In this document: one piece after another, positions 51,105 through 59,453 of the stretch
Layout of the letters: each line of letters opens with the position of its first letter
Numbering within the stretch: position 1 is the first letter of the stretch
Assembly (NCBI GenBank): GCA_051880475.1
Contig: JBJEOA010000049.1
Coordinates: 42,541 to 106,540 of the forward strand
Source of the DNA: JAUUSJ01 sp051880475
GTDB taxonomy: Bacteria; Bacillota; Clostridia; Lachnospirales; Lachnospiraceae
Length of the DNA: 64,000 nt
Reading direction: 5' to 3'
Notes under the pieces: generated by a model
What the model saw: the letters and a program-made list of their open reading frames with translations, nothing else
Told to the model about the DNA's origin: nothing
The model's database searches: none
Program-made: the position numbers and the translations under genes

Positions 51105-51803
51105 TTGAAGATTGCATTTATTTATATGGCTTCTGGATTTGGGAGACGTTTTGGAGAAAATAAATTATTGATTGATTTTGGCGGAAAACCTCTTTATCTG
51201 TATGGATTATCTTGTCTAATAGAAGTAAAAAATGCTCTGGAAAACTTAAATTTTTGCGAAGAGGAAAAAACTGGAAAATTAAAAAAATCGTATCATCCAT
51301 ATAATGATGGAGCGAATGAGGAGAGATTTGAGATAGAAATTTTAGTCGTGAGCCAGTATGAGCAAATCTTGAAGAGGGCGAGAGAATTAGGGCTAAAGAC
51401 TATTCAAAATACAAAGAGCGATGAGGGAATTGCGGCCTCTCTTCGTCTTGGAACAGCTGCTGCGAGGGAAGATACGGATGCTTTTTTCTATTTTGTGGCA
51501 GACCAGCCTTATATGGATGCAGATACGATAGAGGCTTTTGTGCGAAATTTCTTGAAAAGTCGAAAAGGAATTGGAGCAGTAAGTTTTGAGGGAAAGAGAA
51601 GAAATCCAGCCGTTTTTTTGCGAAAATATAAAGATAAACTCCTCTTACTTCACGGAGATAGAGGTGGCAGTACGATAATGAAGCAATATTTAGATGATTT
51701 ATGGTTAATGGAAGTGGAAAAAAAGATGGTCATAGATATTGATACACGAGAAGATATGGAGGAAAAATTGTCTAAAAAATTTTTATCTCATGTTGACAAA
51801 TAA
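51105..51803 (+). CDS. mocA: MocA-like molybdenum cofactor cytidylyltransferase
   Basis: A 232-residue nucleotidyltransferase: 'YMASGFGRRFGENKLLIDFG' at the N-terminus, 'DEGIAASLRLGTAA', 'FFYFVADQPYMDADTI' and 'HGDRGGSTIMKQYL'. It makes molybdopterin cytosine dinucleotide used by xanthine-dehydrogenase-like hydroxylases. There is a charged insert (about residues 44-75) compared with E. coli MocA. TTG start after AGCAGGAGGAAAAA. Last gene of the module. Confidence 0.88.
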   Translation: MKIAFIYMASGFGRRFGENKLLIDFGGKPLYLYGLSCLIEVKNALENLNFCEEEKTGKLKKSYHPYNDGANEERFEIEILVVSQYEQILKRARELGLKTIQNTKSDEGIAASLRLGTAAAREDTDAFFYFVADQPYMDADTIEAFVRNFLKSRKGIGAVSFEGKRRNPAVFLRKYKDKLLLLHGDRGGSTIMKQYLDDLWLMEVEKKMVIDIDTREDMEEKLSKKFLSHVDK

Positions 51804-51821
51804 GATAAAAAACGGTATAAT
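51793..51821 (+). promoter_or_regulatory. Consensus promoter of yceD-rpmF
   Basis: TTGACA (51793-51798), 17-base spacer, TATAAT (51816-51821): a perfect consensus sigma-A promoter overlapping the end of mocA. Confidence 0.88.
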
Positions 51822-51858
51822 AGCAATCGTATGAGAAATTTAGGAGATACAATATGCT

Positions 51859-52383
51859 ATGCAAATAAACGTATCAGAACTTTTATCGACCTTAAAAAAA
51901 ACAGAGCAATTTGTTGCTTCCGTTGATTTCGATGAAGTTTCACTCTCAGGTCAGAAATACTCCGTAGTGGAGAAAGAAGAATTTCCACTTACAGTGAGTA
52001 ATGCCGGCAAGAAGAAGATTCATGTGGAAGGAGAGACAAAGGTGATCGTCTCGATTCCTTGTGATCGCTGTCTGGAAGAGGTAAATACTCCATTTCTGAT
52101 TCATATAGATGAAACCTTAGAGGCAAATCCGGAGCAAGGGGACGATGAAAATGCAATGGATTTGAACTTTATCGAAGGATGTATGCTGGATGTAGACATG
52201 CTTGTTTATGACGAAATCGTAATGCAGTTTCCGATGAAGACTCTCTGTAGAGAGGACTGTAAGGGACTTTGCAGTGTATGCGGTGGTAATTTAAACAAGG
52301 TCACATGCAATTGTGACAGAACGGTCTTAGACCCGAGAATGTCCATTATCCGAGATATCTTTAATAACAACAAGGAGGTGTGA
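51859..52383 (+). CDS. yceD: YceD/DUF177 rRNA-accumulation protein
   Basis: A 174-residue DUF177 protein: 'VIVSIPCDRCLEEVNTPF' and 'CREDCKGLCSVCGGNLNKVT' with Cys pairs that bind zinc. YceD supports 23S rRNA accumulation in E. coli and precedes rpmF in most bacteria. The stop overlaps the rpmF ribosome site (AAGGAGGTG). Confidence 0.92.
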   Translation: MQINVSELLSTLKKTEQFVASVDFDEVSLSGQKYSVVEKEEFPLTVSNAGKKKIHVEGETKVIVSIPCDRCLEEVNTPFLIHIDETLEANPEQGDDENAMDLNFIEGCMLDVDMLVYDEIVMQFPMKTLCREDCKGLCSVCGGNLNKVTCNCDRTVLDPRMSIIRDIFNNNKEV

Positions 52384-52386
52384 TGA

Positions 52387-52566
52387 ATGTCTATTTGTCC
52401 AAAAAATAAATCTTCAAAAGCTAGAAGAGATAGCCGTAGAGCAAACTGGAAGATGACAGCTCCTACATTAGTAAAATGTAGCAAATGTGGTGCTTTAATG
52501 ATGCCACATAGAGTATGCAAGGCTTGCGGATCTTACAACAAGAAAGAAATCGTAGCTGCAAAATAA
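52387..52566 (+). CDS. rpmF: 50S ribosomal protein L32
   Basis: A 59-residue L32: 'MSICPKNKSSKARRDSRRAN' then 'TLVKCSKCGALMMPHRVCKA' and 'CGSYNKKEIVAAK'. Two CxxC pairs make the zinc-binding version. Start 52387 is 7 bases after AAGGAGGTG, which lies in the last codons of yceD. The plsX-type gene that commonly follows rpmF is replaced here by CobW genes. Confidence 0.96.
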   Translation: MSICPKNKSSKARRDSRRANWKMTAPTLVKCSKCGALMMPHRVCKACGSYNKKEIVAAK

Positions 52567-52576
52567 TGCAGAATTT

Positions 52577-52648
52577 ATAAGGCTGTTATGCTAAGTGAAT
52601 TTATGATATTATATATCAAGTTCATTTTGTATGGCAGCTTTTTTTTGT
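52577..52648 (+). terminator. Terminator after rpmF
   Basis: AAGGCTG (from 52579) pairs with CAGCTTTT across a long AT-rich loop that itself pairs (AAGTGAA with TTCATTT), followed by TTTTTTTG. The remaining 52649-52850 stretch holds no recognisable gene. Confidence 0.6.
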
Positions 52649-52850
52649 TCATTTTTGTCTCTGTTTATTCAAACGACTGCGAAAAATAGGAAAAAGAAAG
52701 AAGAAAAAGACTTAAAAAATATGAATAAGATTATTATCTTCTAACAAAAAATAATGAAAGAAAATAGATGAGATAAAAAAAGGGATGAGAGTAAGTCTAA
52801 AGGAGACAGACAAAACATCGGATGATATTAGAAAATACTGTGAAATAGAC

Positions 52851-52878
52851 TTGACTTTTATTTTGAATAGATTAGAAT
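52851..52878 (+). promoter_or_regulatory. Promoter of the G3E GTPase pair
   Basis: TTGACT (52851-52856), 16-base spacer, TAGAAT (52873-52878). No convincing Zur box is visible around it. Confidence 0.5.
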
Positions 52879-52938
52879 AAAAACTATCGGATAAATTTTG
52901 TATAAACTTAAGTGCAAAAATAGAAAGGAAGGTCAGTT

Positions 52939-54153
52939 ATGACAAAGATAGATATTATTTCTGGTTTTTTAGGAGCCGGAAAGACAACATTAATTAAGAA
53001 ATTAATCAAAGAGGCTTTTGCAGGTCAAAAGCTTGTCTTGATTGAAAATGAGTTTGGTGAGATTGGAATTGACGGTGGATTTTTAAAAGAGTCTGGAATT
53101 CAAATTAACGAGATGAATTCAGGATGTATCTGTTGCTCTTTAGTTGGAGATTTCAATACAGCGCTAAGAGAAGTGCTTGATATTTATGCTCCAGACCGTA
53201 TCATTATTGAGCCATCAGGTGTTGGAAAATTATCTGACGTTATCAAAGCGGTAGAGCAGGTGACAGACGGAGAAACTGTCGTGTTAAATAGTTATATTAC
53301 AGTTGCCGATGCAAAGAAGGCAAAAATGTATTTGAAGAACTTTGGTGAGTTTTATAATAATCAGATTGAGTTTGCAAATGTTATTATTTTGAGCAGAACA
53401 CAGGATGTAAAAGAAGATAAGCTTACAAAGGCTATTGAGATTATTAGAGGAATTAATGATAAATCTCCTATTATTACAACTCCTTGGGAGGAGCTTGACG
53501 GAGCAAAGATTCTTGAAGTTATGGAGGGAGAGCATGACTTTTCTAAGGCGCTTTTAGAGGCGGCACAGGTTTGCCCAGAATGTGGACATGTGCATCATGA
53601 CCACGATTGTTGCGAGCATGAGCATCACCACGACCATGAGCACTGTGAGCATGAACATCACCACGACCATGAGCACTGTGAGCATGAGCATCACCACGAC
53701 CATGAGCACTGTGAGCATGAGCATCACCACGACCATGAGCATTGTGAGCATGAGAATCACCACGACCATGAGCATTGTGAGCATGAGCACCATCATGACC
53801 ATGATTGCTGCGGACACGAGCATCATCACGACCATGATTGCTGCGGACATGAGCATCATCATCACCATGCTGATGAAGTATTTACGAGTTGGGGTAAGGA
53901 GACACCAAAGAAATTTAGCGAAGATGAGATGAATCATATTTTGGCAGAATTAGCAAAAGAGGATTCCACAGAGTACGGAATTATATTAAGAGCAAAAGGA
54001 ATCGTGCCAGATACAGAGGGAAATTGGATTCATTTTGATTTAGTTCCAGGAGAGACAGAGGTTCGCCGCGGAGCGGCAGATTATACGGGAAGAATCTGTG
54101 TTATCGGTTCTAAGCTAGCCGAAGATAAGTTAGCGAAGCTCTTTAGACTATAA
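52939..54153 (+). CDS. G3E-family GTPase (CobW/ZNG1-type metal chaperone) with His-rich repeat
   Basis: A 404-residue COG0523 GTPase. Walker A 'SGFLGAGKTTLIKKLIKEAF', the metal-binding CxCC in 'MNSGCICCSLVGDF', Walker B 'DRIIIEPSGVG'. Residues 214-312 hold about eight 11-residue repeats (HCEHEHHHDHE), dense in His and Cys, then a CobW C-terminal domain ('VPDTEGNWIHFDLVPGETEV'). Members deliver zinc, cobalt or other metals to client enzymes. RBS AGAAAGGAAGG. Confidence 0.92.
   Translation: MTKIDIISGFLGAGKTTLIKKLIKEAFAGQKLVLIENEFGEIGIDGGFLKESGIQINEMNSGCICCSLVGDFNTALREVLDIYAPDRIIIEPSGVGKLSDVIKAVEQVTDGETVVLNSYITVADAKKAKMYLKNFGEFYNNQIEFANVIILSRTQDVKEDKLTKAIEIIRGINDKSPIITTPWEELDGAKILEVMEGEHDFSKALLEAAQVCPECGHVHHDHDCCEHEHHHDHEHCEHEHHHDHEHCEHEHHHDHEHCEHEHHHDHEHCEHENHHDHEHCEHEHHHDHDCCGHEHHHDHDCCGHEHHHHHADEVFTSWGKETPKKFSEDEMNHILAELAKEDSTEYGIILRAKGIVPDTEGNWIHFDLVPGETEVRRGAADYTGRICVIGSKLAEDKLAKLFRL
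53607..53871 (+). repeat. 33-bp tandem repeat coding a His-rich metal-binding tract
   Basis: About eight copies of a 33-bp unit (GAGCATGAGCATCACCACGA then CCATGAGCACTGT) within the GTPase gene, in frame. Near-identical neighbouring units suggest length change by slippage. The coded residues are His, Glu, Asp and Cys, suited to zinc or nickel storage. Confidence 0.92.
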
Positions 54154-54185
54154 GATAGCGTAAAATAGAATTACGGGAGGAAATT

Positions 54186-55154
54186 ATGGCAATAAGACAG
54201 AGAGAGATTCCTGTTTATTTATTTATGGGATTTCTAGAGAGTGGAAAGACAAGTTTTATCCAAGAGACATTGGAGGAGGATTACTTCAATGATGGTCAGA
54301 CGACACTTATTTTTGCCTGTGAGGAGGGCGAGGAAGAGTATGAAGATGAAATCTTGGAGAAAGCAAAAACGGTTGTTGTCTATGTGGAAGACGAGGAAGA
54401 TTTTACGACAGAATTTATCAATGGAGAATTAGAAAAAATGAATCCAGACCGTGTTATTATTGAATATAATGGGATGTGGATGCTAAAAACTTTATTCGAT
54501 GCAGTAAAGGAAACTCCTCTTGATATTTTCCAGACACTTACGATGGTAAATGCAGAGACATTTGATCTTTATATGAATAATATGCGTTCTTTAGCAGTAG
54601 AGATGTTTAAAATTTCAGAGGTTGTTGTTATGAACCGCTGTACGAAGGATACGCCAAAATCCACCTACAGACGAAGTATTCGCGCGGTAAATCGCCGTGT
54701 TCAGGTTATTTTTGAGTCAGAGACAGATGACGATATGGAGGAGAGCGAGGAGACACTTCCATTTGATATTGACGGTAAAAATATTCGTCTTGAGGATGAG
54801 GATTATGGAATCTGGTTTATCGATGCAATGGAGAGACCAGAACTCTACGATGGTAAGACAATTACGATGAAGGTTCGCATTTTAAAGGCAAAAGATATGC
54901 CAAAGGGATGTTTTGTTCCAGGACGTCATGCGATGACATGCTGTGCAGATGATATTCAGTTCCTTGGATATCTCTGTCATATGAATCATGCGAAGTCATC
55001 TAGCATTAAAACAATTAAAAATGGCATGTGGGCTACTTTGACAGCAGAGATTAAGGTGGAATATGCGAAGGAGTATAAGGAAAAGGGACCTGTACTTTAC
55101 GCAAAGAGAATGGAGGCTGCCACAAAGCCAGAAGAGGAATTTGTATATTTCTAA
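54186..55154 (+). CDS. Second G3E-type GTPase fused to a YcgQ/DUF1980-like C-terminal domain
   Basis: A 322-residue protein. N-terminal P-loop 'FMGFLESGKTSFIQETLEED' and Walker B-like 'DRVIIEYNGMW', but the CxCC metal motif of COG0523 is absent. Residues about 200-315 include 'GKTITMKVRILKAKDMPKGC' and 'FVPGRHAMTCCADDIQFLGY', which resembles the 'GRxxMTCCxADA' signature of YcgQ/TIGR03943 proteins that work with CobW genes. RBS GGGAGGAAATT, 32 bases after the first GTPase. Probably a partner in metal handling. Confidence 0.8.
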   Translation: MAIRQREIPVYLFMGFLESGKTSFIQETLEEDYFNDGQTTLIFACEEGEEEYEDEILEKAKTVVVYVEDEEDFTTEFINGELEKMNPDRVIIEYNGMWMLKTLFDAVKETPLDIFQTLTMVNAETFDLYMNNMRSLAVEMFKISEVVVMNRCTKDTPKSTYRRSIRAVNRRVQVIFESETDDDMEESEETLPFDIDGKNIRLEDEDYGIWFIDAMERPELYDGKTITMKVRILKAKDMPKGCFVPGRHAMTCCADDIQFLGYLCHMNHAKSSSIKTIKNGMWATLTAEIKVEYAKEYKEKGPVLYAKRMEAATKPEEEFVYF

Positions 55155-55203
55155 TATGACAGATAGTAAAGCGAAATTGAGACAAAAGTACTAAAAAAAA
55201 TGC

Positions 55204-55232
55204 TTGAAAAATGAATAAAATTAGATTATAAT
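55204..55232 (+). promoter_or_regulatory. Promoter of the riboflavin operon
   Basis: TTGAAA (55204-55209), 17-base spacer, TATAAT (55227-55232), about 20 bases before the FMN aptamer. Confidence 0.8.
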
Positions 55233-55251
55233 GACTATAGAAAAACAAAAT

Positions 55252-55364
55252 AATCTTCGGGGCGGGGCGTAATTCCCCACCGGCGGTCACAGTCCGCGAG
55301 CCATATTTGGTTGATTTGGTGTAATTCCAAAACCGACAGTATAGTCTGGATGAGAGAAGAAAAG
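55252..55364 (+). promoter_or_regulatory. FMN riboswitch aptamer (RFN element)
   Basis: The conserved RFN sequence is present in order: CTTCGGGGCGGGGCG, TTCCCCACCGGCGGT, CAGTCCGCGAGCC, GGTTGATTTGGTG, TTCCAAAACCGACAGT, ATAGTCTGGATGAGAGAAG. FMN binding switches downstream transcription off. Two terminator hairpins follow before ribD. Confidence 0.97.
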
Positions 55365-55452
55365 ATGAGATGAATAGATAGATTTATGAGTCATATATAA
55401 TTATAATGAATATACAAGATATGCGATAAGTATATGAAAAAATGATTTTATT

Positions 55453-55485
55453 GCCCCAGTTTTTATAAACTGGGGATTTTTTATT
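55453..55485 (+). terminator. Riboswitch expression-platform terminator
   Basis: CCCCAGTTT (55454-55462) pairs with AAACTGGGG (55467-55475), followed by ATTTTTT. It would form when FMN is bound. Confidence 0.85.
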
Positions 55486-55517
55486 CATCTTAAATATCTT
55501 GAGTCGAAAGTGATATT

Positions 55518-55546
55518 ACCGTCCTAGAGCTAGGGCGGTTTTCTTT
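55518..55546 (+). terminator. Second terminator-like hairpin before ribD
   Basis: ACCGTCCTAG pairs with CTAGGGCGGT (one G-U pair), then TTTCTTT. A second hairpin in series after the riboswitch is unusual. Confidence 0.6.
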
Positions 55547-55582
55547 ATGAGAAAAGGGAGTATCCGAAGGGAAAGGACGACA

Positions 55583-56713
55583 ATGGAAAGTGAGATAAAA
55601 AAAGAACAAGTAATAATAGATGAGCAGTATATGGCAATGGCTCTCTCATTAGCAAAGAAGGGAGCAGGATTTACGAATCCAAATCCGATGGTTGGGGCAG
55701 TTATCGTAAAGAGTGGAAAAATTATCGGAGAAGGATATCACAAAAAATATGGCGAACCGCATGCGGAGGTCAATGCATTTGCGGATGCAGATGAGCGAGG
55801 AGAGGATACAGAGGGAGCGACAATCTATGTGACATTAGAGCCTTGTTTTCATTACGGAAAAACGCCTCCTTGTGTGGATTTAGTGCTAAAAAAGAAGGTG
55901 AGTCGAGTTGTTATTGGAACACTTGACCCAAATCCTCTCGTTGCAGGTCAGAGTGTCACAAAAATGAAAAAAGCTGGAATTGAGGTTGTATCTGGTATAC
56001 TCAAGGAAGAATGTCTAAAGTTGAATGAAATTTTCTTTCAGTATGTGACGACAAAGAAGCCGTTCGTTTTCCTAAAATCGGCACTCTCTCTGGATGGAAA
56101 GATTGCTACTGTGACTGGTGAGAGTCAGTGGATTTCTTGCGAGGAATCTAGAAGAGAAGTACATGAACTAAGAGGAAGATATGCCTCTATTATGGTAGGA
56201 ATTGGCACAGTTCTTGCGGATAATCCAAGTCTTACTTGCAGGCTCGAGGGAAAGAAAAGTCCAATTCGAATTATCGTGGATTCTTCTTTACAGACTCCAC
56301 TCGATGCAAACGTACTAAAAAATCAAGATATCGCAAAGACGATTATTGCCACGACAAATAGGGCAGATAAAGAGAAAAAGAAAAAAATTGAGTCGATGGG
56401 TGTTGAGGTTCTTATACTGGATGAGAAAGATGCCCATGTAGATTTGATTAAACTTCAGCAAGCGATTAGCGAGAGGAAGATAGACAGTGTCTTGCTTGAG
56501 GGAGGAGCTGACTTGGCTTTTGGAGCAGTGAAGGCTGGCATTGTCGATAAGGTGAGATATTATATCGCACCAATCATGATTGGAGGAAAACAAAGCAAGG
56601 CGGCACTAGGCGGAGAGGGATTTGAGCATTTAAGTGATGCTTTTCTTCTTGAGAATATGGCGACAAGACAGGTTGGACAAGATATTTGCATAGAGGGATA
56701 TCGAAAAAAATAA
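55583..56713 (+). CDS. ribD: Bifunctional riboflavin deaminase/reductase RibD
   Basis: A 376-residue fusion. N-terminal CDA-fold deaminase: zinc motif 'PHAEVNAFADA' and 'TLEPCFHYGKTPPCVDLVLK'. C-terminal reductase: 'PFVFLKSALSLDGKIATVTG', 'ILADNPSLTCR'-like segment and 'LLEGGADLAFGAV'. It performs the second and third steps of riboflavin synthesis. Start 55583 follows AAGGGAAAGGACGACA; an upstream in-frame ATG at 55547 has no ribosome site and overlaps the terminator. Confidence 0.95.
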   Translation: MESEIKKEQVIIDEQYMAMALSLAKKGAGFTNPNPMVGAVIVKSGKIIGEGYHKKYGEPHAEVNAFADADERGEDTEGATIYVTLEPCFHYGKTPPCVDLVLKKKVSRVVIGTLDPNPLVAGQSVTKMKKAGIEVVSGILKEECLKLNEIFFQYVTTKKPFVFLKSALSLDGKIATVTGESQWISCEESRREVHELRGRYASIMVGIGTVLADNPSLTCRLEGKKSPIRIIVDSSLQTPLDANVLKNQDIAKTIIATTNRADKEKKKKIESMGVEVLILDEKDAHVDLIKLQQAISERKIDSVLLEGGADLAFGAVKAGIVDKVRYYIAPIMIGGKQSKAALGGEGFEHLSDAFLLENMATRQVGQDICIEGYRKK

Positions 56714-56751
56714 TTTTCGCAGAAAATAAGATAAAAAGAGAGTGAGAGAAA

Positions 56752-57411
56752 ATGTTTACAGGAATTGTAGAAGAGATTGGAGTAATTCAAAGAATAGAGC
56801 AAAATAATGTATCTTCCACAATGACAATTCAGGCAAGTAAAGTACTCGAAGATACAGAACTTGGAGACAGCATTGCGGTGAATGGAACCTGCCTTACCGT
56901 GACAGGAATGGGCTCAGGATATTTTCAGGCAGATGTTATGGCTGAGACGGTAAGAAGAACAGGCTTTGCAAATTTCAGACCGGGAACGAGAGTAAATCTT
57001 GAGAGGGCATTGACTCTTAACAAGAGACTCGGTGGTCATATTGTGAGTGGTCATATCGACGGATGTGGAACAATTGTTGATTTGACGGAAGAGGAAAATG
57101 CAGTCTGGGTTACGATAGAGGCAAAGAGAGAAATCTTAAAGGGAGTTATCGAGAAAGGCTCCATTGCCATTGATGGCATTAGTCTTACTGTGGCATATGT
57201 GGATGACCATGTATTTAAGGTATCTATTATTCCACATACTGGAGAGGAGACAACACTTCTTGAGAGAAAGCCGGGAGATTTGGTAAATCTTGAGTGTGAT
57301 ATGATTGGAAAATATGTGGAAAAGTTATTGCTCTTTGGAAAAGAGGAAAAAGAGCCAGAAAAGAAAAGTAAAATTGATGAAGATTTCTTGAAGAAATATG
57401 GATTTTTTTAA
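56752..57411 (+). CDS. ribE: Riboflavin synthase alpha subunit
   Basis: A 219-residue protein of two lumazine-binding repeats: 'MFTGIVEEIGVIQRI' with 'SIAVNGTCLTVTGM', then 'GGHIVSGHIDGCGTI' with 'SIAIDGISLTVAYV'. It dismutates two 6,7-dimethyl-8-ribityllumazine to riboflavin. RBS GAGAGTGAGAGAAA; second in the riboswitch operon. The Lys/Glu tail is slightly longer than usual. Confidence 0.96.
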   Translation: MFTGIVEEIGVIQRIEQNNVSSTMTIQASKVLEDTELGDSIAVNGTCLTVTGMGSGYFQADVMAETVRRTGFANFRPGTRVNLERALTLNKRLGGHIVSGHIDGCGTIVDLTEEENAVWVTIEAKREILKGVIEKGSIAIDGISLTVAYVDDHVFKVSIIPHTGEETTLLERKPGDLVNLECDMIGKYVEKLLLFGKEEKEPEKKSKIDEDFLKKYGFF

Positions 57412-57502
57412 AATATGATTAGAGATTTATATCTAAAACATATAGCAAGGAAATCTATATAGGAATAGAAAAGTAAAACAGTTAGAGAAGGAGAGAGAAT
57501 AA

Positions 57503-58714
57503 ATGACAGAAATTATGGAATTTCATACAATTGAGGAGATTATTTCCGATTTAAAGGCGGGAAAAAATATTATTTTAATGGATGACGAGAGCAGGGAAAA
57601 TGAGGGAGATATTATCTGTGCTGCGGAGTTTGCCACACCAGAAAATATCAATTTTATGGCGAAGTATGCGAGAGGACTTATCTGTATGCCAATGAATCAA
57701 GAATATGCAAATAAGTTGGGACTTGAGCCAATGTGTGCAGTGAACACAGATAATCACGAAACAGCATTTTTACAGTCTATTGACTATAAAGAGACGACAA
57801 CAGGAATTTCTGCATTTGAGCGCTCTGCCACAGCGATGGAGGCAGTGAAGGAAGGAAGAACGGGAGCTGATTTTAGAAAACCAGGTCATATGTTCCCACT
57901 TTTAGCGAAAAAAGACGGTGTTATGGAGAGAAGAGGTCATACTGAGGCGACAGTAGACTTAATGAATATTGCAGGACTAAAGCCAGTTGGACTTTGCTGT
58001 GAGATTATGAATGATGATGGAACAATGGCAAGAGCAGATGATTTATTTGAATTTGCCAAAAAGCATGAACTTAAAATTGGCTGTGTGGCAGATTTGGTTC
58101 AGTATAGAAGAGAGCATGAATGTTTCGTTGAATGTGTGGCGGTTGCGAAAATGCCAACTCGATACGGCGATTTTATGATGCACGGATATGTAAATAAATT
58201 AAACGGTGAGCATCATGTCGCATTAGTGATGGGTGATATCGGAGATGGAAAAGATGTGCTTTGCAGAGTTCACTCAGAATGTCTGACAGGGGATGCGTTT
58301 GGCTCAGAAAGATGCGATTGCGGTCAGCAGTACGACGCAGCGATGAAGATGATTGCAAAAGAAGGAAGAGGAGTTCTTCTCTATATGAGACAGGAGGGAA
58401 GAGGGATTGGTCTTATCAATAAAATTCGTGCTTACGAATTACAAGACCAGGGCTACGACACAATCGAGGCCAATATTATGCTTGGATTCCCAGCAGATAT
58501 GAGAGATTACTCGATTGGATCTCAGATTTTAAAAGACCTTGGAGTGAGAGAACTTCGTCTTATGACGAATAATCCTCTTAAGATTGAGGGACTGGATGCC
58601 TTTGATTTGTCTATCAAAGAAAGAGTGCCAATCCAGATGGAACTAGGAAAAAATGATGCTTATTATTTAAAGACGAAACAAGATAAGATGGGACATTTAT
58701 TTACTTACAAATAA
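57503..58714 (+). CDS. ribBA: Bifunctional DHBP synthase / GTP cyclohydrolase II RibBA
   Basis: A 403-residue fusion. Residues 1-205 are 3,4-dihydroxy-2-butanone 4-phosphate synthase ('ILMDDESRENEGDIICAAEF', 'RRGHTEATVDLMNIAG'). Residues 206-403 are GTP cyclohydrolase II with the zinc Cys of 'CLTGDAFGSERCDCGQQ' and 'YMRQEGRGIGLINKI'. It makes both precursors of riboflavin. RBS AAGGAGAGAG. Confidence 0.97.
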   Translation: MTEIMEFHTIEEIISDLKAGKNIILMDDESRENEGDIICAAEFATPENINFMAKYARGLICMPMNQEYANKLGLEPMCAVNTDNHETAFLQSIDYKETTTGISAFERSATAMEAVKEGRTGADFRKPGHMFPLLAKKDGVMERRGHTEATVDLMNIAGLKPVGLCCEIMNDDGTMARADDLFEFAKKHELKIGCVADLVQYRREHECFVECVAVAKMPTRYGDFMMHGYVNKLNGEHHVALVMGDIGDGKDVLCRVHSECLTGDAFGSERCDCGQQYDAAMKMIAKEGRGVLLYMRQEGRGIGLINKIRAYELQDQGYDTIEANIMLGFPADMRDYSIGSQILKDLGVRELRLMTNNPLKIEGLDAFDLSIKERVPIQMELGKNDAYYLKTKQDKMGHLFTYK

Positions 58715-58839
58715 AAAATAGAAAAGTGAACTATAACTATTTGCTTGATAAAAGAATTAGATTAGAAATTTTGAGAAGAAATCTCATAAAAATAAAAAGA
58801 AAAATATAAAAATAGGATAGAGAGAAAGGAATTAAAACA

Positions 58840-59304
58840 ATGAGAAAATTAGAAGGAAATGTAATTGCAACAGGATTAAAAGTAGGTATCGTAGCAGCAC
58901 GTTTTAACGAGTTTATCGTGTCAAAATTAGTGAGCGGAGCAGAGGATGGTCTTGTTCGTCACGGAGCTAATACAGATGATATCGATATCGCATGGGTACC
59001 AGGTGCATTTGAAATGCCACTTGTAGCGAAAAAAATGGCAAACTCCGGAAAGTATGATGCGATTATCTGTCTTGGAGCAGTAATTAAGGGCTCCACAGAC
59101 CACTATGATTATGTATGTGCTGAGGTTTCTAAGGGAATTGCGACAGTATCCATGAATAGTGATGTACCTGTAATGTTTGGTGTTCTCACAACAAATAATA
59201 TTGAGCAGGCAATCGAGAGAGCGGGAACAAAGGCTGGAAATAAGGGATATGATTGTGCACTTAGCGCAATTGAGACAGCAAATCTTTTAAAGAGTCTTGC
59301 CTAA
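58840..59304 (+). CDS. ribH: 6,7-dimethyl-8-ribityllumazine synthase
   Basis: A 154-residue lumazine synthase: 'VGIVAARFNEFIVSKLVSGA', 'WVPGAFEMPLVAKKMA', 'CLGAVIKGSTDHYDYVCAEV' and 'PVMFGVLTTNNIEQAIER'. It forms the icosahedral shell enzyme that makes the substrate of RibE. Last gene of the operon; RBS AGAGAAAGGAATT. Confidence 0.97.
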   Translation: MRKLEGNVIATGLKVGIVAARFNEFIVSKLVSGAEDGLVRHGANTDDIDIAWVPGAFEMPLVAKKMANSGKYDAIICLGAVIKGSTDHYDYVCAEVSKGIATVSMNSDVPVMFGVLTTNNIEQAIERAGTKAGNKGYDCALSAIETANLLKSLA

Positions 59305-59383
59305 GTTTTACGAAAAAATATATAAAAAATTGCTAAAAAGTCTTTTCTCCAAGATGTAAATATGGTAATATAGATATAGCAAG

Positions 59384-59401
59384 CTGTTATTAATTTAACA
59401 A
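59384..59401. promoter_or_regulatory. Rex-like redox operator before the alcohol dehydrogenase
   Basis: CTGTTAT-TAAT-TTAACAA matches the clostridial Rex palindrome TTGTTAA-N4-TTAACAA at 12 of 14 positions. Rex releases its targets, often alcohol dehydrogenases, when NADH is high. It lies 53 bases before the start codon. Confidence 0.5.
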
Positions 59402-59453
59402 TGTTAAGTAAAGTTTTTATGCTATTGGAAAGGTAGCAGAAATGGAGGAAAAC

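Noticed and set aside
52785..52900. Short frame 'MRVSLKETDKTSDDIRKYCE' before the first GTPase
   Set aside because: No ribosome site, and it runs through the predicted promoter at 52851-52878.
53554..53937. Long frames on both strands over the His-rich repeat
   Set aside because: They are by-products of the 33-bp repeat; the in-frame CobW domains on both sides show which frame is real.
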